A stretch of DNA of 31,451 bases from Acidimicrobiia bacterium (GCA_019247975.1 JAFBAD010000050.1:1-31451), one strand, 5' to 3'. Numbered from the stretch's first letter, positions 15,848 through 22,181 are shown. Made by a program: numbers and translations. The notes: a model not told the origin generated them from the letters alone.

Positions 15848-16782
15848 CCTCGATCATCGAGGACCGCGAGGACGACCTCCGACCGACCACCTCCACCCCC
15901 GAGCCCGACGCGGTCGCCACCGACGAGCCCTCCGCCGCGAGCAACGGCCCGCTCGGACCCGACGTCGTCCGCACGGTCGGGCGGGGCCTGACCGTGCTCG
16001 GCCTCCTGGTGCTCGCGTTCGTGGTGTACCTCGTCGCGATCACCCCGCTCATGCAGGGGCGTGACCAGCGCGGCCTCGATCGCCGGTTCCGCAGCTACGT
16101 CGAGACGCAGCAGACCTGGATCGGCGGCGAGATCCCCGAGGGCGAGCCGGTCGCGAAGCTGGAGATCCCGAGCATCGGCTTCCAGCAGATCGTCATCGAG
16201 GGAACCGACGGATCACAGCTCCGCAAGGGCCCGGGTCACGAGCGCACGTCCGCCCTCCCCGGGCAGGCGGGCAACGCGGTGATCGAGTGCCGCCGGGTCA
16301 CCTACGGCGCGCCCTGCCTCCACCTCGACCGGCTCGCCGAGGGCGACCTCATCGAGGCGACGACCGGACAGGCCATCACCCGCTACCTCGTGACGAAGGT
16401 GTTCGAGGTGTCCCGCAAGGGCGTGGACGTCATCGACCCGACGCGGGACAACCGGCTCACGTTGGTGACGTCCGCGCCGCTCCTGCGGGCCAGCCGCCGT
16501 CTCGTCGTCACCGCCGAGCTGCAGCGCAAGGAACCACTGCCGACCGAAGCGGCCCGACCGACCGACCTGCGCACCGACGAGCTCGGCCTGCACGGCGACC
16601 GCTCGGGCGGGTTCGGCGTGCTGCTGTGGCTCGAGGCGCTCGCGCTGGCTGCGGTCGGGGCGGTGCTCCTCCGCCGGCGCTGGTCGCGCTGGACGACCTG
16701 GTTGGTGATGGCGCCGATCATCGCCCTGCTCGTGGTGCTGGTGTTCGACAGCGTCGCCCCCGTCCTGCCCTCCACGCTCTGA
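15844..16782 (+). CDS. Sortase-like membrane protein lacking the catalytic His and Cys (pseudosortase)
   Basis: 312 aa. Acidic head, helix at about 46-67, extracytoplasmic sortase fold (about 100-228) and two C-terminal helices (about 257-275 and 283-303). The sortase frame is clear: AKLEIPSIGF, GPGHERTSALPGQAGNAV, YGAPCLHLDRLAEGD, RLTLVTSAP, RRLVVTAEL. In active class E-like enzymes the second block continues A-G-H-R-T-T-Y-G with the catalytic His; here it is E-C-R-R-V-T-Y-G, so His is R150. The catalytic Cys of T-L-x-T-C is S210. The Arg (about R219) stays. C149 and C158 are new and could form a disulphide. ATG 15844 overlaps the previous stop (ATGA) and has GGAGG upstream. Transpeptidation seems excluded; a binding or assembly role for the anchored PstS-fold proteins is inferred. 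The frame is intact, so it is not a decayed gene. Confidence 0.85.
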   Translation: MTSIIEDREDDLRPTTSTPEPDAVATDEPSAASNGPLGPDVVRTVGRGLTVLGLLVLAFVVYLVAITPLMQGRDQRGLDRRFRSYVETQQTWIGGEIPEGEPVAKLEIPSIGFQQIVIEGTDGSQLRKGPGHERTSALPGQAGNAVIECRRVTYGAPCLHLDRLAEGDLIEATTGQAITRYLVTKVFEVSRKGVDVIDPTRDNRLTLVTSAPLLRASRRLVVTAELQRKEPLPTEAARPTDLRTDELGLHGDRSGGFGVLLWLEALALAAVGAVLLRRRWSRWTTWLVMAPIIALLVVLVFDSVAPVLPSTL

Positions 16783-16830
16783 GTGCGGCGCGCCGCGCGG
16801 TGCGCAAGCGGCGTCCATTCCTCCCCCGAT

Positions 16831-16870
16831 GTTCACCCTGACGTCGGGGAGAGGCCCCCTCCGTTTCACC
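16831..16870 (+). promoter_or_regulatory. Possible PHO box upstream of the 16958 lipoprotein gene
   Basis: GTTCACC at 16831-16837 (exact) and TTTCACC at 16864-16870 (one mismatch) are 33 bp apart, three 11-bp steps, with poor matches in the two units between. A weaker TTTCGTC follows at 16886, 22 bp on. The phase is right but adjacent units are lacking, so this is a weak candidate, about 90 bp before the TTG start. Confidence 0.4.
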
Positions 16871-16889
16871 TCCGAGGCGTAGTCGTTTC

Positions 16890-16934
16890 GTCGGCGAGAT
16901 CTTCTCGCCGACCACGGCGCCCGGAGGGGGCGCC
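16890..16934 (+). other. Two back-to-back hairpins in the leader of the 16958 gene
   Basis: First hairpin: 10-bp perfect stem, 16890-16899 with 16903-16912, 3-nt loop TCT. Second: 7-bp stem GGCGCCC (16916-16922) with GGGCGCC (16928-16934), loop GGAGG. Neither is followed by a T run. They lie between the possible PHO box and the start at 16958. One may end transcription from the upstream pair; alternatively both sit in the 5' leader and affect translation. Confidence 0.5.
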
Positions 16935-16957
16935 CTGAGCACAATGGGAGTCAGAAC

Positions 16958-18082
16958 TTGAGGAAATCCTTCAAGGTGCTGGGTCTGCTGATCGCCGTCA
17001 TCGCCGGCGCAGCGACCCTCACCGGGTGTCAGAGCGGGGACTCGATCAACGGACCGGGGTCGGACACGATCTTCGACGTGATGAAGGTCCTCACCCAGCA
17101 GTACAACGACAGCGGCAACACCGGTGGCGACAAGGCGTTCGTGCCCGGCAACAAGCTGACCGGTGACCAGAGCTACACCGTGTCCGGTGACAGCCACTGC
17201 GGCAAGATCACCTACAACGCGAGCAACCAGCCCCCGGACGGCTCGTCGGCGGGCATCAACGCCCTCGTCGCCGACACCGACGGCTGCGTCGACTGGGCCC
17301 GGTCGTCCCGCGGCCGGAGCTCCAGCGATCCGTCGAACCTCGAGTTCTACGCGTTCGCGAAGGATGCCGTGAGCTGGGCCCGCTTCGGCGGCTCGTGCCC
17401 CGGCGGTGACGCCGGTCCCGCAGGCTGCGGACCGACCAACCTCACCACCGCGCAGCTCAAGGGCATCTTCATCTGCGACCAGCCCGGTGGCCTGCCCAAG
17501 TTCACCAACTGGGCCCAGGTCGGCGGCGACAACGAGCCCATCACGCGGTACCTCCCGCAGATCGGCTCGGGCACGCTGTCGTTCTTCGAGACCCGCATCC
17601 TCGGGCTCGCGAGCGCCCAGCAGGGCGTCGTCGACGACACGAGCTGCGCCCACCGGCCGACGCGGGCCCAGGAGAACTCCGGCAACCTCGTCGCCGACAG
17701 CGACAAGGTCCGGACGATCCTGCCGTACTCGTTCGCGCAGATCACCTCGCAGGGCAACGGAACCGTTCCCGACATCCGCGGTGGGGCCGTGATCGGCAAC
17801 ATCAACGGCGTCGCCCCGTCGAAGACGACGGTCGGCAACAACTCGTTCCTCGGTGTCCGCTACGTCTACAACGTGGCCAAGACGACCAGCCCGTCCTACG
17901 ACCGGGTGATCAACTACATCGGCGTCGCTCCCACCTCCGATGGTGGCAACGGCTTCCTGTGCGCCAACAACGGTGACGTGCAGAGCACGATCAGCAAGTA
18001 CGGCTTCGTGCCGCTGAGCCTCGCTCCGGCCGGCCCCGGCCTGCCGAGCAGCCGCTGCCGCAAGAACCCGCCGCCGCTGTAA
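16958..18082 (+). CDS. PstS-like substrate-binding lipoprotein, divergent
   Basis: 374 aa. TTG start at 16958 with GGGAG 8 nt upstream; a nearby ATG at 16944 meets a stop after five codons. Lipoprotein signal with lipobox LTGC (C24). The fold resembles PstS: GPGSDTIFDVMKVLTQQYN at the mature N-terminus corresponds to the GSGST segment, DWARSSRGR to the second pocket loop, and ITRYLPQIGSGTLSFFETR to the Arg...SGT loop. The SGT triplet is kept, unlike in the 13874 protein, but the usual Arg-x-Asp-x spacing is stretched. About nine Cys residues in the mature part suggest several disulphides. It stands alone, with its own promoter region and terminator, next to the PhoX-like gene. It probably binds phosphate or a phosphorylated ligand at the cell surface; which permease it serves is not evident. 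Confidence 0.78.
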   Translation: MRKSFKVLGLLIAVIAGAATLTGCQSGDSINGPGSDTIFDVMKVLTQQYNDSGNTGGDKAFVPGNKLTGDQSYTVSGDSHCGKITYNASNQPPDGSSAGINALVADTDGCVDWARSSRGRSSSDPSNLEFYAFAKDAVSWARFGGSCPGGDAGPAGCGPTNLTTAQLKGIFICDQPGGLPKFTNWAQVGGDNEPITRYLPQIGSGTLSFFETRILGLASAQQGVVDDTSCAHRPTRAQENSGNLVADSDKVRTILPYSFAQITSQGNGTVPDIRGGAVIGNINGVAPSKTTVGNNSFLGVRYVYNVAKTTSPSYDRVINYIGVAPTSDGGNGFLCANNGDVQSTISKYGFVPLSLAPAGPGLPSSRCRKNPPPL

Positions 18083-18109
18083 CCGAACCCCAACCGAACC
18101 ACCACTGAG

Positions 18110-18135
18110 CGAGGGCCCGGTTCGCCGGGCCCTCG
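18110..18135 (+). terminator. Terminator hairpin after the 16958 lipoprotein gene
   Basis: 11-bp perfect stem: 18110-18120 pairs with 18125-18135 around the tetraloop TTCG. It starts 27 bases after the stop codon. It is followed by TTCGCGTTCC rather than a clean T run, common in high-GC actinobacteria. Confidence 0.8.
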
Positions 18136-18140
18136 TTCGC

Positions 18141-18180
18141 GTTCCGGCGATGTCTCTCTGACCTTCACCCGCAGGACACC
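18141..18180 (+). promoter_or_regulatory. Candidate PHO box upstream of the PhoX-like gene
   Basis: CTTCACC (18163-18169) and GGACACC (18174-18180) lie 11 bp apart, with GTTCCGG (18141-18147) two further steps upstream in the same phase and a poor unit between. Only the central unit is close to GTTCACC (6/7). The box ends about 88 bp before the GTG start, matching the place of the pstS box. Confidence 0.5.
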
Positions 18181-18268
18181 TGACGGCCATGGGCGGTTCG
18201 ACGGGAGCTGCCAACGTGCGCCGCGAGCGCCGGCCACGGGGTTGGCGCCGAAGCTGGGAGGAGACCTG

Positions 18269-19861
18269 GTGCAGAAGAAGCGACTTCGACGACGGATGGC
18301 CGCGGCGGTCGCGGTGCCGGCGGCGGCAGCGGTGGTGTTCGGCGCCTGCTCGCCGTTGAGCGTCACCGGGCCGAACTCGGCGACGGCGCCGTACGTCCAT
18401 GGCGTGGCCAACGACACGATCGTGCGGTCGCTGCTCACCGTGAACGACGCCAAGTCCACCGACGACGGCTACGAGCTCGTCGGCATCCCCGACGGCCTCG
18501 GGGCCACGACGGACGACAACGGCAACATCGTGCTCGACATGAACCACGAGCTCACCTCGGACAAGGGCATCGCCCGGCTGCACGGTGAGCGGGGCGCGTT
18601 CGTGTCCCAGTTCGTGATCGACCCGAGCAACCGCCACGTCCTGAGCGGCCGCGACCTCATCGAGCCCGGCGTGGAGTACTGGGACTACCTCGACCACAGC
18701 TACGACGACACCGCGCCGGCCGCCGGCACCCGCACGTCCGACGGCAAGCAGTTCCCGGCCTACCTGAACGCCTTCGGCCGGTTCTGCTCGTCGAGCCTCA
18801 CGGCCCCAGGGCAGCTGTTCAACCCGCTGTCGGGTCGTGGCTACACCGGCCAGATCTACTTCGCCAACGAGGAGACCGGCGACGAGGGCCGGGTGTTCGG
18901 TGTCTCGGAGGACGGCCAGGCCCGGCAGCTGCCGCGGCTCGGGCTCGCGTCCTGGGAGAACACCAACGTGGCGTCCACGCCGAACTCGGACGCGACGGTC
19001 GTCGTCGGCGACGAGGACAGCGCGGACGGCCAGCTCTGGCTCTACGCGGGCCGCAAGGTCGCGGCCGGCGGTGCCTTCCAGCGGGCCGGGCTGCTCAACG
19101 GCACGCACTACGCGGTCACGCTGAACGACGGCAACGACGCCACGACCGACCCGGCGAACGACGCGCAGTTCCGGGCGGCGTACAACAAGGGTGACGCGGT
19201 TCCGTTCACGCTGACCACCGTGGGCTCGGACCAGTCCGGCGCCGACCAGAACGCCGAGGCGAAGAGCGAGGGCCTGAGCCTCAACCGCATCGAGGACGGC
19301 GCCTTCGATCCGTCGAACCCGAACGACTACTACTTCGTCACCACCGAAGGCGGCGAGGGAACGACGGACGGCGGAGGCGGCGGCCTGTGGCGGCTCCGCT
19401 TCACGGACGTGGCTCACCCGCAGCAGGGCGGCACGCTCACGTTGCTGCTCGACGGCACGGAGTCGATCGGCCTCAACAAGCCCGACAACATCGCCATCGA
19501 TGCGAACGGCAACATGATGATCCAGGAGGACCCGGGCGCGGACGACTCGGTCGCTCGCATCGTCGCCTACCGCATCAGCGATGGCGCAACCGGTGTCGTG
19601 GCCCAGTTCAACCTGGATCAGTTCGACCCGAGCGTCGGCAGCCCGAACTTCATCACCAACGACGAGGAGACGTCGGGCATCATCGACGCCAGCGACACCC
19701 TCGGCGACGGCAACTGGTTGTTCTCGGTGCAGGTGCACTCCACCAAGGGGCTCGCGTCCGGGAACGGCGAGGGCACGGTCGAGGAGTACGTCGAGAACGG
19801 GCAGCTCGACCAGCTCACGATCAACAACTACGACGAGGTCTACGGGTCCAACCCGACCTGA
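18269..19861 (+). CDS. PhoX-like (DUF839) phosphatase lipoprotein
   Basis: 530 aa. GTG at 18269 is chosen because AGGAG lies 5 nt upstream; an in-frame TTG at 18242 has no such site. The start KKRLRRRMAAAVAV leads to a lipobox FGAC (C27); the Arg-rich head may mean Tat export, as for known PhoX enzymes, but the twin-Arg motif is not classic. The body looks like the DUF839/PhoX propeller: YLNAFGRFCSSSLTAPG, GQIYFANEETGDEGRVFGV, ASWENTNVASTPNSDATVVV, NRIEDGAFDPSNPNDYYFVT, NKPDNIAIDANGNMMIQEDP. Acidic clusters such as NEE, GDEDS and EDG would suit the Ca/Fe cofactor of PhoX. PhoX releases phosphate from organic esters at the cell surface. Neighbours and the possible PHO box support this. Related propeller esterases remain an alternative. 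Confidence 0.75.
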   Translation: MQKKRLRRRMAAAVAVPAAAAVVFGACSPLSVTGPNSATAPYVHGVANDTIVRSLLTVNDAKSTDDGYELVGIPDGLGATTDDNGNIVLDMNHELTSDKGIARLHGERGAFVSQFVIDPSNRHVLSGRDLIEPGVEYWDYLDHSYDDTAPAAGTRTSDGKQFPAYLNAFGRFCSSSLTAPGQLFNPLSGRGYTGQIYFANEETGDEGRVFGVSEDGQARQLPRLGLASWENTNVASTPNSDATVVVGDEDSADGQLWLYAGRKVAAGGAFQRAGLLNGTHYAVTLNDGNDATTDPANDAQFRAAYNKGDAVPFTLTTVGSDQSGADQNAEAKSEGLSLNRIEDGAFDPSNPNDYYFVTTEGGEGTTDGGGGGLWRLRFTDVAHPQQGGTLTLLLDGTESIGLNKPDNIAIDANGNMMIQEDPGADDSVARIVAYRISDGATGVVAQFNLDQFDPSVGSPNFITNDEETSGIIDASDTLGDGNWLFSVQVHSTKGLASGNGEGTVEEYVENGQLDQLTINNYDEVYGSNPT

Positions 19862-19881
19862 CCTCGCCAGCAGCACACGGT

Positions 19882-19913
19882 CTCGGCCGGGCCACGCGGA
19901 AGGCCCGGCCGAG
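19882..19913 (+). terminator. Terminator hairpin after the PhoX-like gene
   Basis: 12-bp perfect stem: CTCGGCCGGGCC (19882-19893) pairs with 19902-19913 around an 8-nt loop. It begins 20 bases after the stop codon of the plus-strand gene. No T run. Confidence 0.8.
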
Positions 19914-19951
19914 CACGGCTCCCGCACTCCCGTCGCCGGAGCCGAACCAGG

Positions 19952-19985
19952 AGCGAGGCCCGCGCCACGGACCGCGGGCCTCGCT
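19952..19985 (-). terminator. Terminator hairpin after the 20012 gene
   Basis: 13-bp perfect stem: 19952-19964 pairs with 19973-19985 around an 8-nt loop. It lies 26 bases beyond the stop of the minus-strand gene ending at 20012 and, with the hairpin at 19882, separates two convergent genes, one terminator for each. Confidence 0.78.
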
Positions 19986-20011
19986 TCGCGTCTGGGCCCG
20001 GTTCGGGGTGG

Positions 20012-20566
20012 TCAGCGTCCGACGGCGCGCCAGCCGTCGAACGCGAAGCCGGAGCTCTCGAGGGTCGAGAAGAACGCGAGCACCGGTTCGAGCACGCTGC
20101 CGAGCTCGTCCAGGCCGAGGCCCGCGACGCGGGTGCCCTCGGGGCCGAACGTGCAGCGGCGCGGGTCATCACGCAGATCGATCACCGCGGCCGACCGCCG
20201 GATCACGTCGCGCCGGCGTACGGCGCGACCCGTCGGGACGGCCTCGCGCAGCGTGGAGATGGCCTCGACGAGATCGACCGGCGCCTCGCCCGACGGCCAG
20301 CGTCCCGTCGCCGGAGTGAGCTCGTCGAGCACGCGCGCCAGGTTCGACAGGGCGAGCATGCACAGCTCTGCGTCGCTCCGCAGCGCGAGGAAGCGGGACC
20401 GACCACCGGGCTGCTCGTCCTCGTCACAGAGCAACGCCCGCTCGTGGTAGCGGAGCCGGCGCACCTGCTGCGAGGCGGCCCACGCCCACTGCAGCCCGGC
20501 GTCGACCGCTCCCATGCGACGTTCGACGTCGGCCGCTGTCGTCATCCCTCGTACCACTGCAACCAC
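20012..20566 (-). CDS. Protein of unknown function, possibly in the phosphate regulon
   Basis: 184 aa from GTG 20566; an in-frame ATG at 20545 (MTTAADVERRMG) would give 177. I do not recognise a family. It looks soluble: no signal peptide or membrane helix, a predicted helical first half (AVDAGLQWAWAASQQVRRLR, LRSDAELCMLALSNLARVLD) and a second half with basic and Asp-rich stretches. Codon use is like the neighbours and the terminator at 19952 fits its end, so it is very likely a real gene. A three-unit GTTCACC-like repeat lies 61-89 bp upstream of it, though oriented the other way. Lying between the PhoX-like and phosphonate genes, it may have a regulatory or accessory role in phosphate stress. 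Confidence 0.72.
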   Translation of the reverse strand: MVAVVRGMTTAADVERRMGAVDAGLQWAWAASQQVRRLRYHERALLCDEDEQPGGRSRFLALRSDAELCMLALSNLARVLDELTPATGRWPSGEAPVDLVEAISTLREAVPTGRAVRRRDVIRRSAAVIDLRDDPRRCTFGPEGTRVAGLGLDELGSVLEPVLAFFSTLESSGFAFDGWRAVGR

Positions 20567-20626
20567 GACTCCCCGACCCCTCGGACCGGATCGAAGCTAC
20601 GCGGCCTCGCGGGGGCCACGGCCGGG

Positions 20627-20655
20627 GATCGCCGGAACTTCACCCGACGTTCACC
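20627..20655 (+). promoter_or_regulatory. Candidate PHO box with no plus-strand gene behind it
   Basis: Three units at exact 11-bp steps: GATCGCC (20627-20633), CTTCACC (20638-20644) and GTTCACC (20649-20655), matching GTTCACC at 5, 6 and 7 of 7 positions. This is one of the best boxes here. It faces right, but the next genes on the right are on the minus strand. It may act backwards on the 20012-20566 gene or drive a short RNA that ends at the hairpin at 20731. Confidence 0.6.
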
Positions 20656-20730
20656 GTCGCGCTGCGCTGGAGACGAACGGCTCCGGCAGCGTGGTCGCAC
20701 CGGGTGGTGCGGACCCCGCCCGATGGCGAT

Positions 20731-20766
20731 CGTGGCCCTTGCCTACTGGGGGAGGCAAGGGCCACG
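20731..20766 (-). terminator. Terminator hairpin overlapping the end of phnZ
   Basis: 14-bp perfect stem: 20731-20744 pairs with 20753-20766, loop of 8 nt. It covers the last codons and the stop of phnZ, so the stem is partly coding (RGPCLPQ). No T run on either strand. It should end phnY*-phnZ transcription and, being symmetrical, could also stop transcripts coming from the left. Confidence 0.75.
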
Positions 20767-21306
20767 GCGCGCTCGCTCCAGGAGCGGCACGTGGCGGTCG
20801 AAGGTCCCGACGTCGAGGCCGTCGACCTTGCCGAGGTCGTCCCAGCGCCGCAGCGACACCGCTTCGGCGAAGCCGGGGCGAGCCTCGAAGTCGCGGCACT
20901 CCGCAGCCGTCATCGGGCCACCCTGGAGCTCGAGGCTGCGGGTCGAGCCGGCCGAGAGCCCGCCCGCGTACGAGGCGTCGGTGGCGCAGAGGTACCGCTT
21001 GGCCTGGACGTGGAGCGAGATCGGCGCAGTGACCCCGTCGTCGAACATCTCGGACAGGTACGCCGCGCCGGTGCGCTCGTGGCGCCGGTCGACCGGGCCG
21101 GTCGCGTCGGCACCGGCCTGCAGCTCGAGCAGGTGCCCGACATCGTGCAGCAGCGCGGCCGCCACGAGCCCGTCCCCGGCACTCTCGCGCTCGGCGAGCG
21201 CGGCGGTCTGCAGCGCGTGGGCGAGCTGGCTCAGCTCCTCGTCGTAGTGCTCGGCTCCCCAGCGCTCGTACAGCGCGTGGATCTCCTCGATCGATCCTGC
21301 GGTCAC
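20743..21306 (-). CDS. phnZ: PhnZ-type HD-domain diiron oxygenase cleaving 1-hydroxyphosphonates
   Basis: 187 aa, the PhnZ length. PhnZ uses a mixed-valence diiron site and O2 to cut (R)-2-amino-1-hydroxyethylphosphonate into glycine and phosphate. Metal ligands line up with the known PhnZ set: H30, H54/D55 (ALLHDVGHLL), H76 (RRHERTGAAYL), H99 (SLHVQAKRYL) and D156 or D157 (LRRWDDLGK). The segment RSLELQGGPMTAAECRDFEA is typical of phosphonate-linked HD oxygenases. A Tyr/Glu pair at 21-24 sits near where PhnZ has its induced-fit Tyr and Glu. The GTG at 21306 overlaps the phnY* stop by 4 nt (GTGA). The substrate could instead be the N-trimethylated compound handled by the TmpA/TmpB pair; sequence alone does not settle it. 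Confidence 0.9.
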   Translation of the reverse strand: MTAGSIEEIHALYERWGAEHYDEELSQLAHALQTAALAERESAGDGLVAAALLHDVGHLLELQAGADATGPVDRRHERTGAAYLSEMFDDGVTAPISLHVQAKRYLCATDASYAGGLSAGSTRSLELQGGPMTAAECRDFEARPGFAEAVSLRRWDDLGKVDGLDVGTFDRHVPLLERARRGPCLPQ

Positions 21307-22067
21307 GTGACCGGCCGGCCCTGGAAGTCGCCGATCAACGAGACCCGGACGCCGTCGGCCGCGTCGCCGGCCGCCGCGAACTCGGCGAGCTTCTGGCGGT
21401 AGTACGACTCACGCAGGTCACCCTCGCGAGCGGCGTTGTACGTCGGGTACAGCGCCCGGCGCGGCACCGGGGACCGGTTGGGCCCGCTGCGGTGCGGCGT
21501 GCGGGAGTGGAACCACAGCGTGTCGCCGGCCTGCACCGGGACGGCGGTCCACTCCATCTCCTCGACCACGTCGGATGCGATGCACCCGGCCTCATCGGTG
21601 GGCAGCAGCTCCTGGTGGCGGCCCGACACCACCTCGAGGCAGCCGTTGTCGATCGACGCGTCGTCCACCGCGACCATGCACGAGACGTGGCTCTCGACGA
21701 ACCGGTAGGCCGGCGCGTCCTGGTGCGGCGCGTACCCTGCGCCACCGGCCAGCTTGTAGTTGATCTTCTCCTTGTAGAGCACCGCCGGCTCGCCGAGCAG
21801 CGCCGACGCGGTGTCCACCATGGGCCCGGTCGTGAGCAACGTGCGCAGCCCGTCCTGGAACGGCACGAAGTTCTCGCTGCGGCACAGCTTCGGGCCGTCG
21901 TCGGTCATCTCGCGGTACTGCAACCAGTCCCCGGCGCCTTCGGCCCACCCCGACACCTCGTCGACCCAGGAGCGGAGGTCCGTCACCCGCTCGGCGTCGT
22001 CGCCCCGCAGGAGCAGCCAGCCGTACCGCGCGAAGTGCTCGACGTCTGCTCGATCCACCGGTTGCAC
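21303..22067 (-). CDS. phnY: PhnY*-type Fe(II)/2-oxoglutarate dioxygenase for phosphonates
   Basis: 254 aa, PhyH family. It hydroxylates C1 of 2-aminoethylphosphonate (or a methylated relative), giving the substrate of PhnZ encoded next. Fe ligands: H115 and D117 in APHQDAPAY and the distal H192 in SRTPHRSGPNRS, where R198 should hold 2-oxoglutarate. VLYKEKINYKLAGGAGYA, before the HxD, is usual for phosphonate-linked members. Start is GTG at 22067; a second GTG three codons on is also possible, and neither has a strong ribosome site. First gene of a two-gene operon; the region before it (22068-22181) contains a GTTCACC repeat. Note the starred PhnY* is unrelated to the alcohol-dehydrogenase-like or aldehyde-dehydrogenase PhnY of other phosphonate operons. 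Confidence 0.9.
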   Translation of the reverse strand: MQPVDRADVEHFARYGWLLLRGDDAERVTDLRSWVDEVSGWAEGAGDWLQYREMTDDGPKLCRSENFVPFQDGLRTLLTTGPMVDTASALLGEPAVLYKEKINYKLAGGAGYAPHQDAPAYRFVESHVSCMVAVDDASIDNGCLEVVSGRHQELLPTDEAGCIASDVVEEMEWTAVPVQAGDTLWFHSRTPHRSGPNRSPVPRRALYPTYNAAREGDLRESYYRQKLAEFAAAGDAADGVRVSLIGDFQGRPVT

Positions 22068-22107
22068 CCGCTCAGGATGCCACCGGGCGGTCCGATCGTG
22101 GCGTGGC

Positions 22108-22136
22108 CGTCACCGAGCGTTCACCCGTCGTACACG
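22108..22136 (+). promoter_or_regulatory. Candidate PHO box between phnY* and the acyltransferase gene
   Basis: Three units at exact 11-bp steps: CGTCACC (22108-22114), GTTCACC (22119-22125, exact) and GTACACG (22130-22136). It lies roughly midway between the divergent starts at 22067 and 22182. The repeat faces the acyltransferase gene, but control of phnY*-phnZ by phosphate starvation is the more obvious purpose; it may serve both. Confidence 0.6.
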
Positions 22137-22181
22137 CCGCCGTTCCCCCCGCATCGCGTCGACTGTCGATACTGCGCGGCG

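Noticed and set aside
16785..16796. GCGGCGCGCCGC palindrome after the pseudosortase stop as a terminator or operator
   Set aside because: It has no loop and is pure GC; chance is likely in this sequence.
16718..19927. A 1069-codon open frame on the minus strand across the lipoprotein and PhoX-like genes
   Set aside because: It is the mirror of well-supported plus-strand genes; its product is repetitive Arg/Val/Glu/Asp-rich sequence without domains, typical of antisense frames in high-GC DNA.
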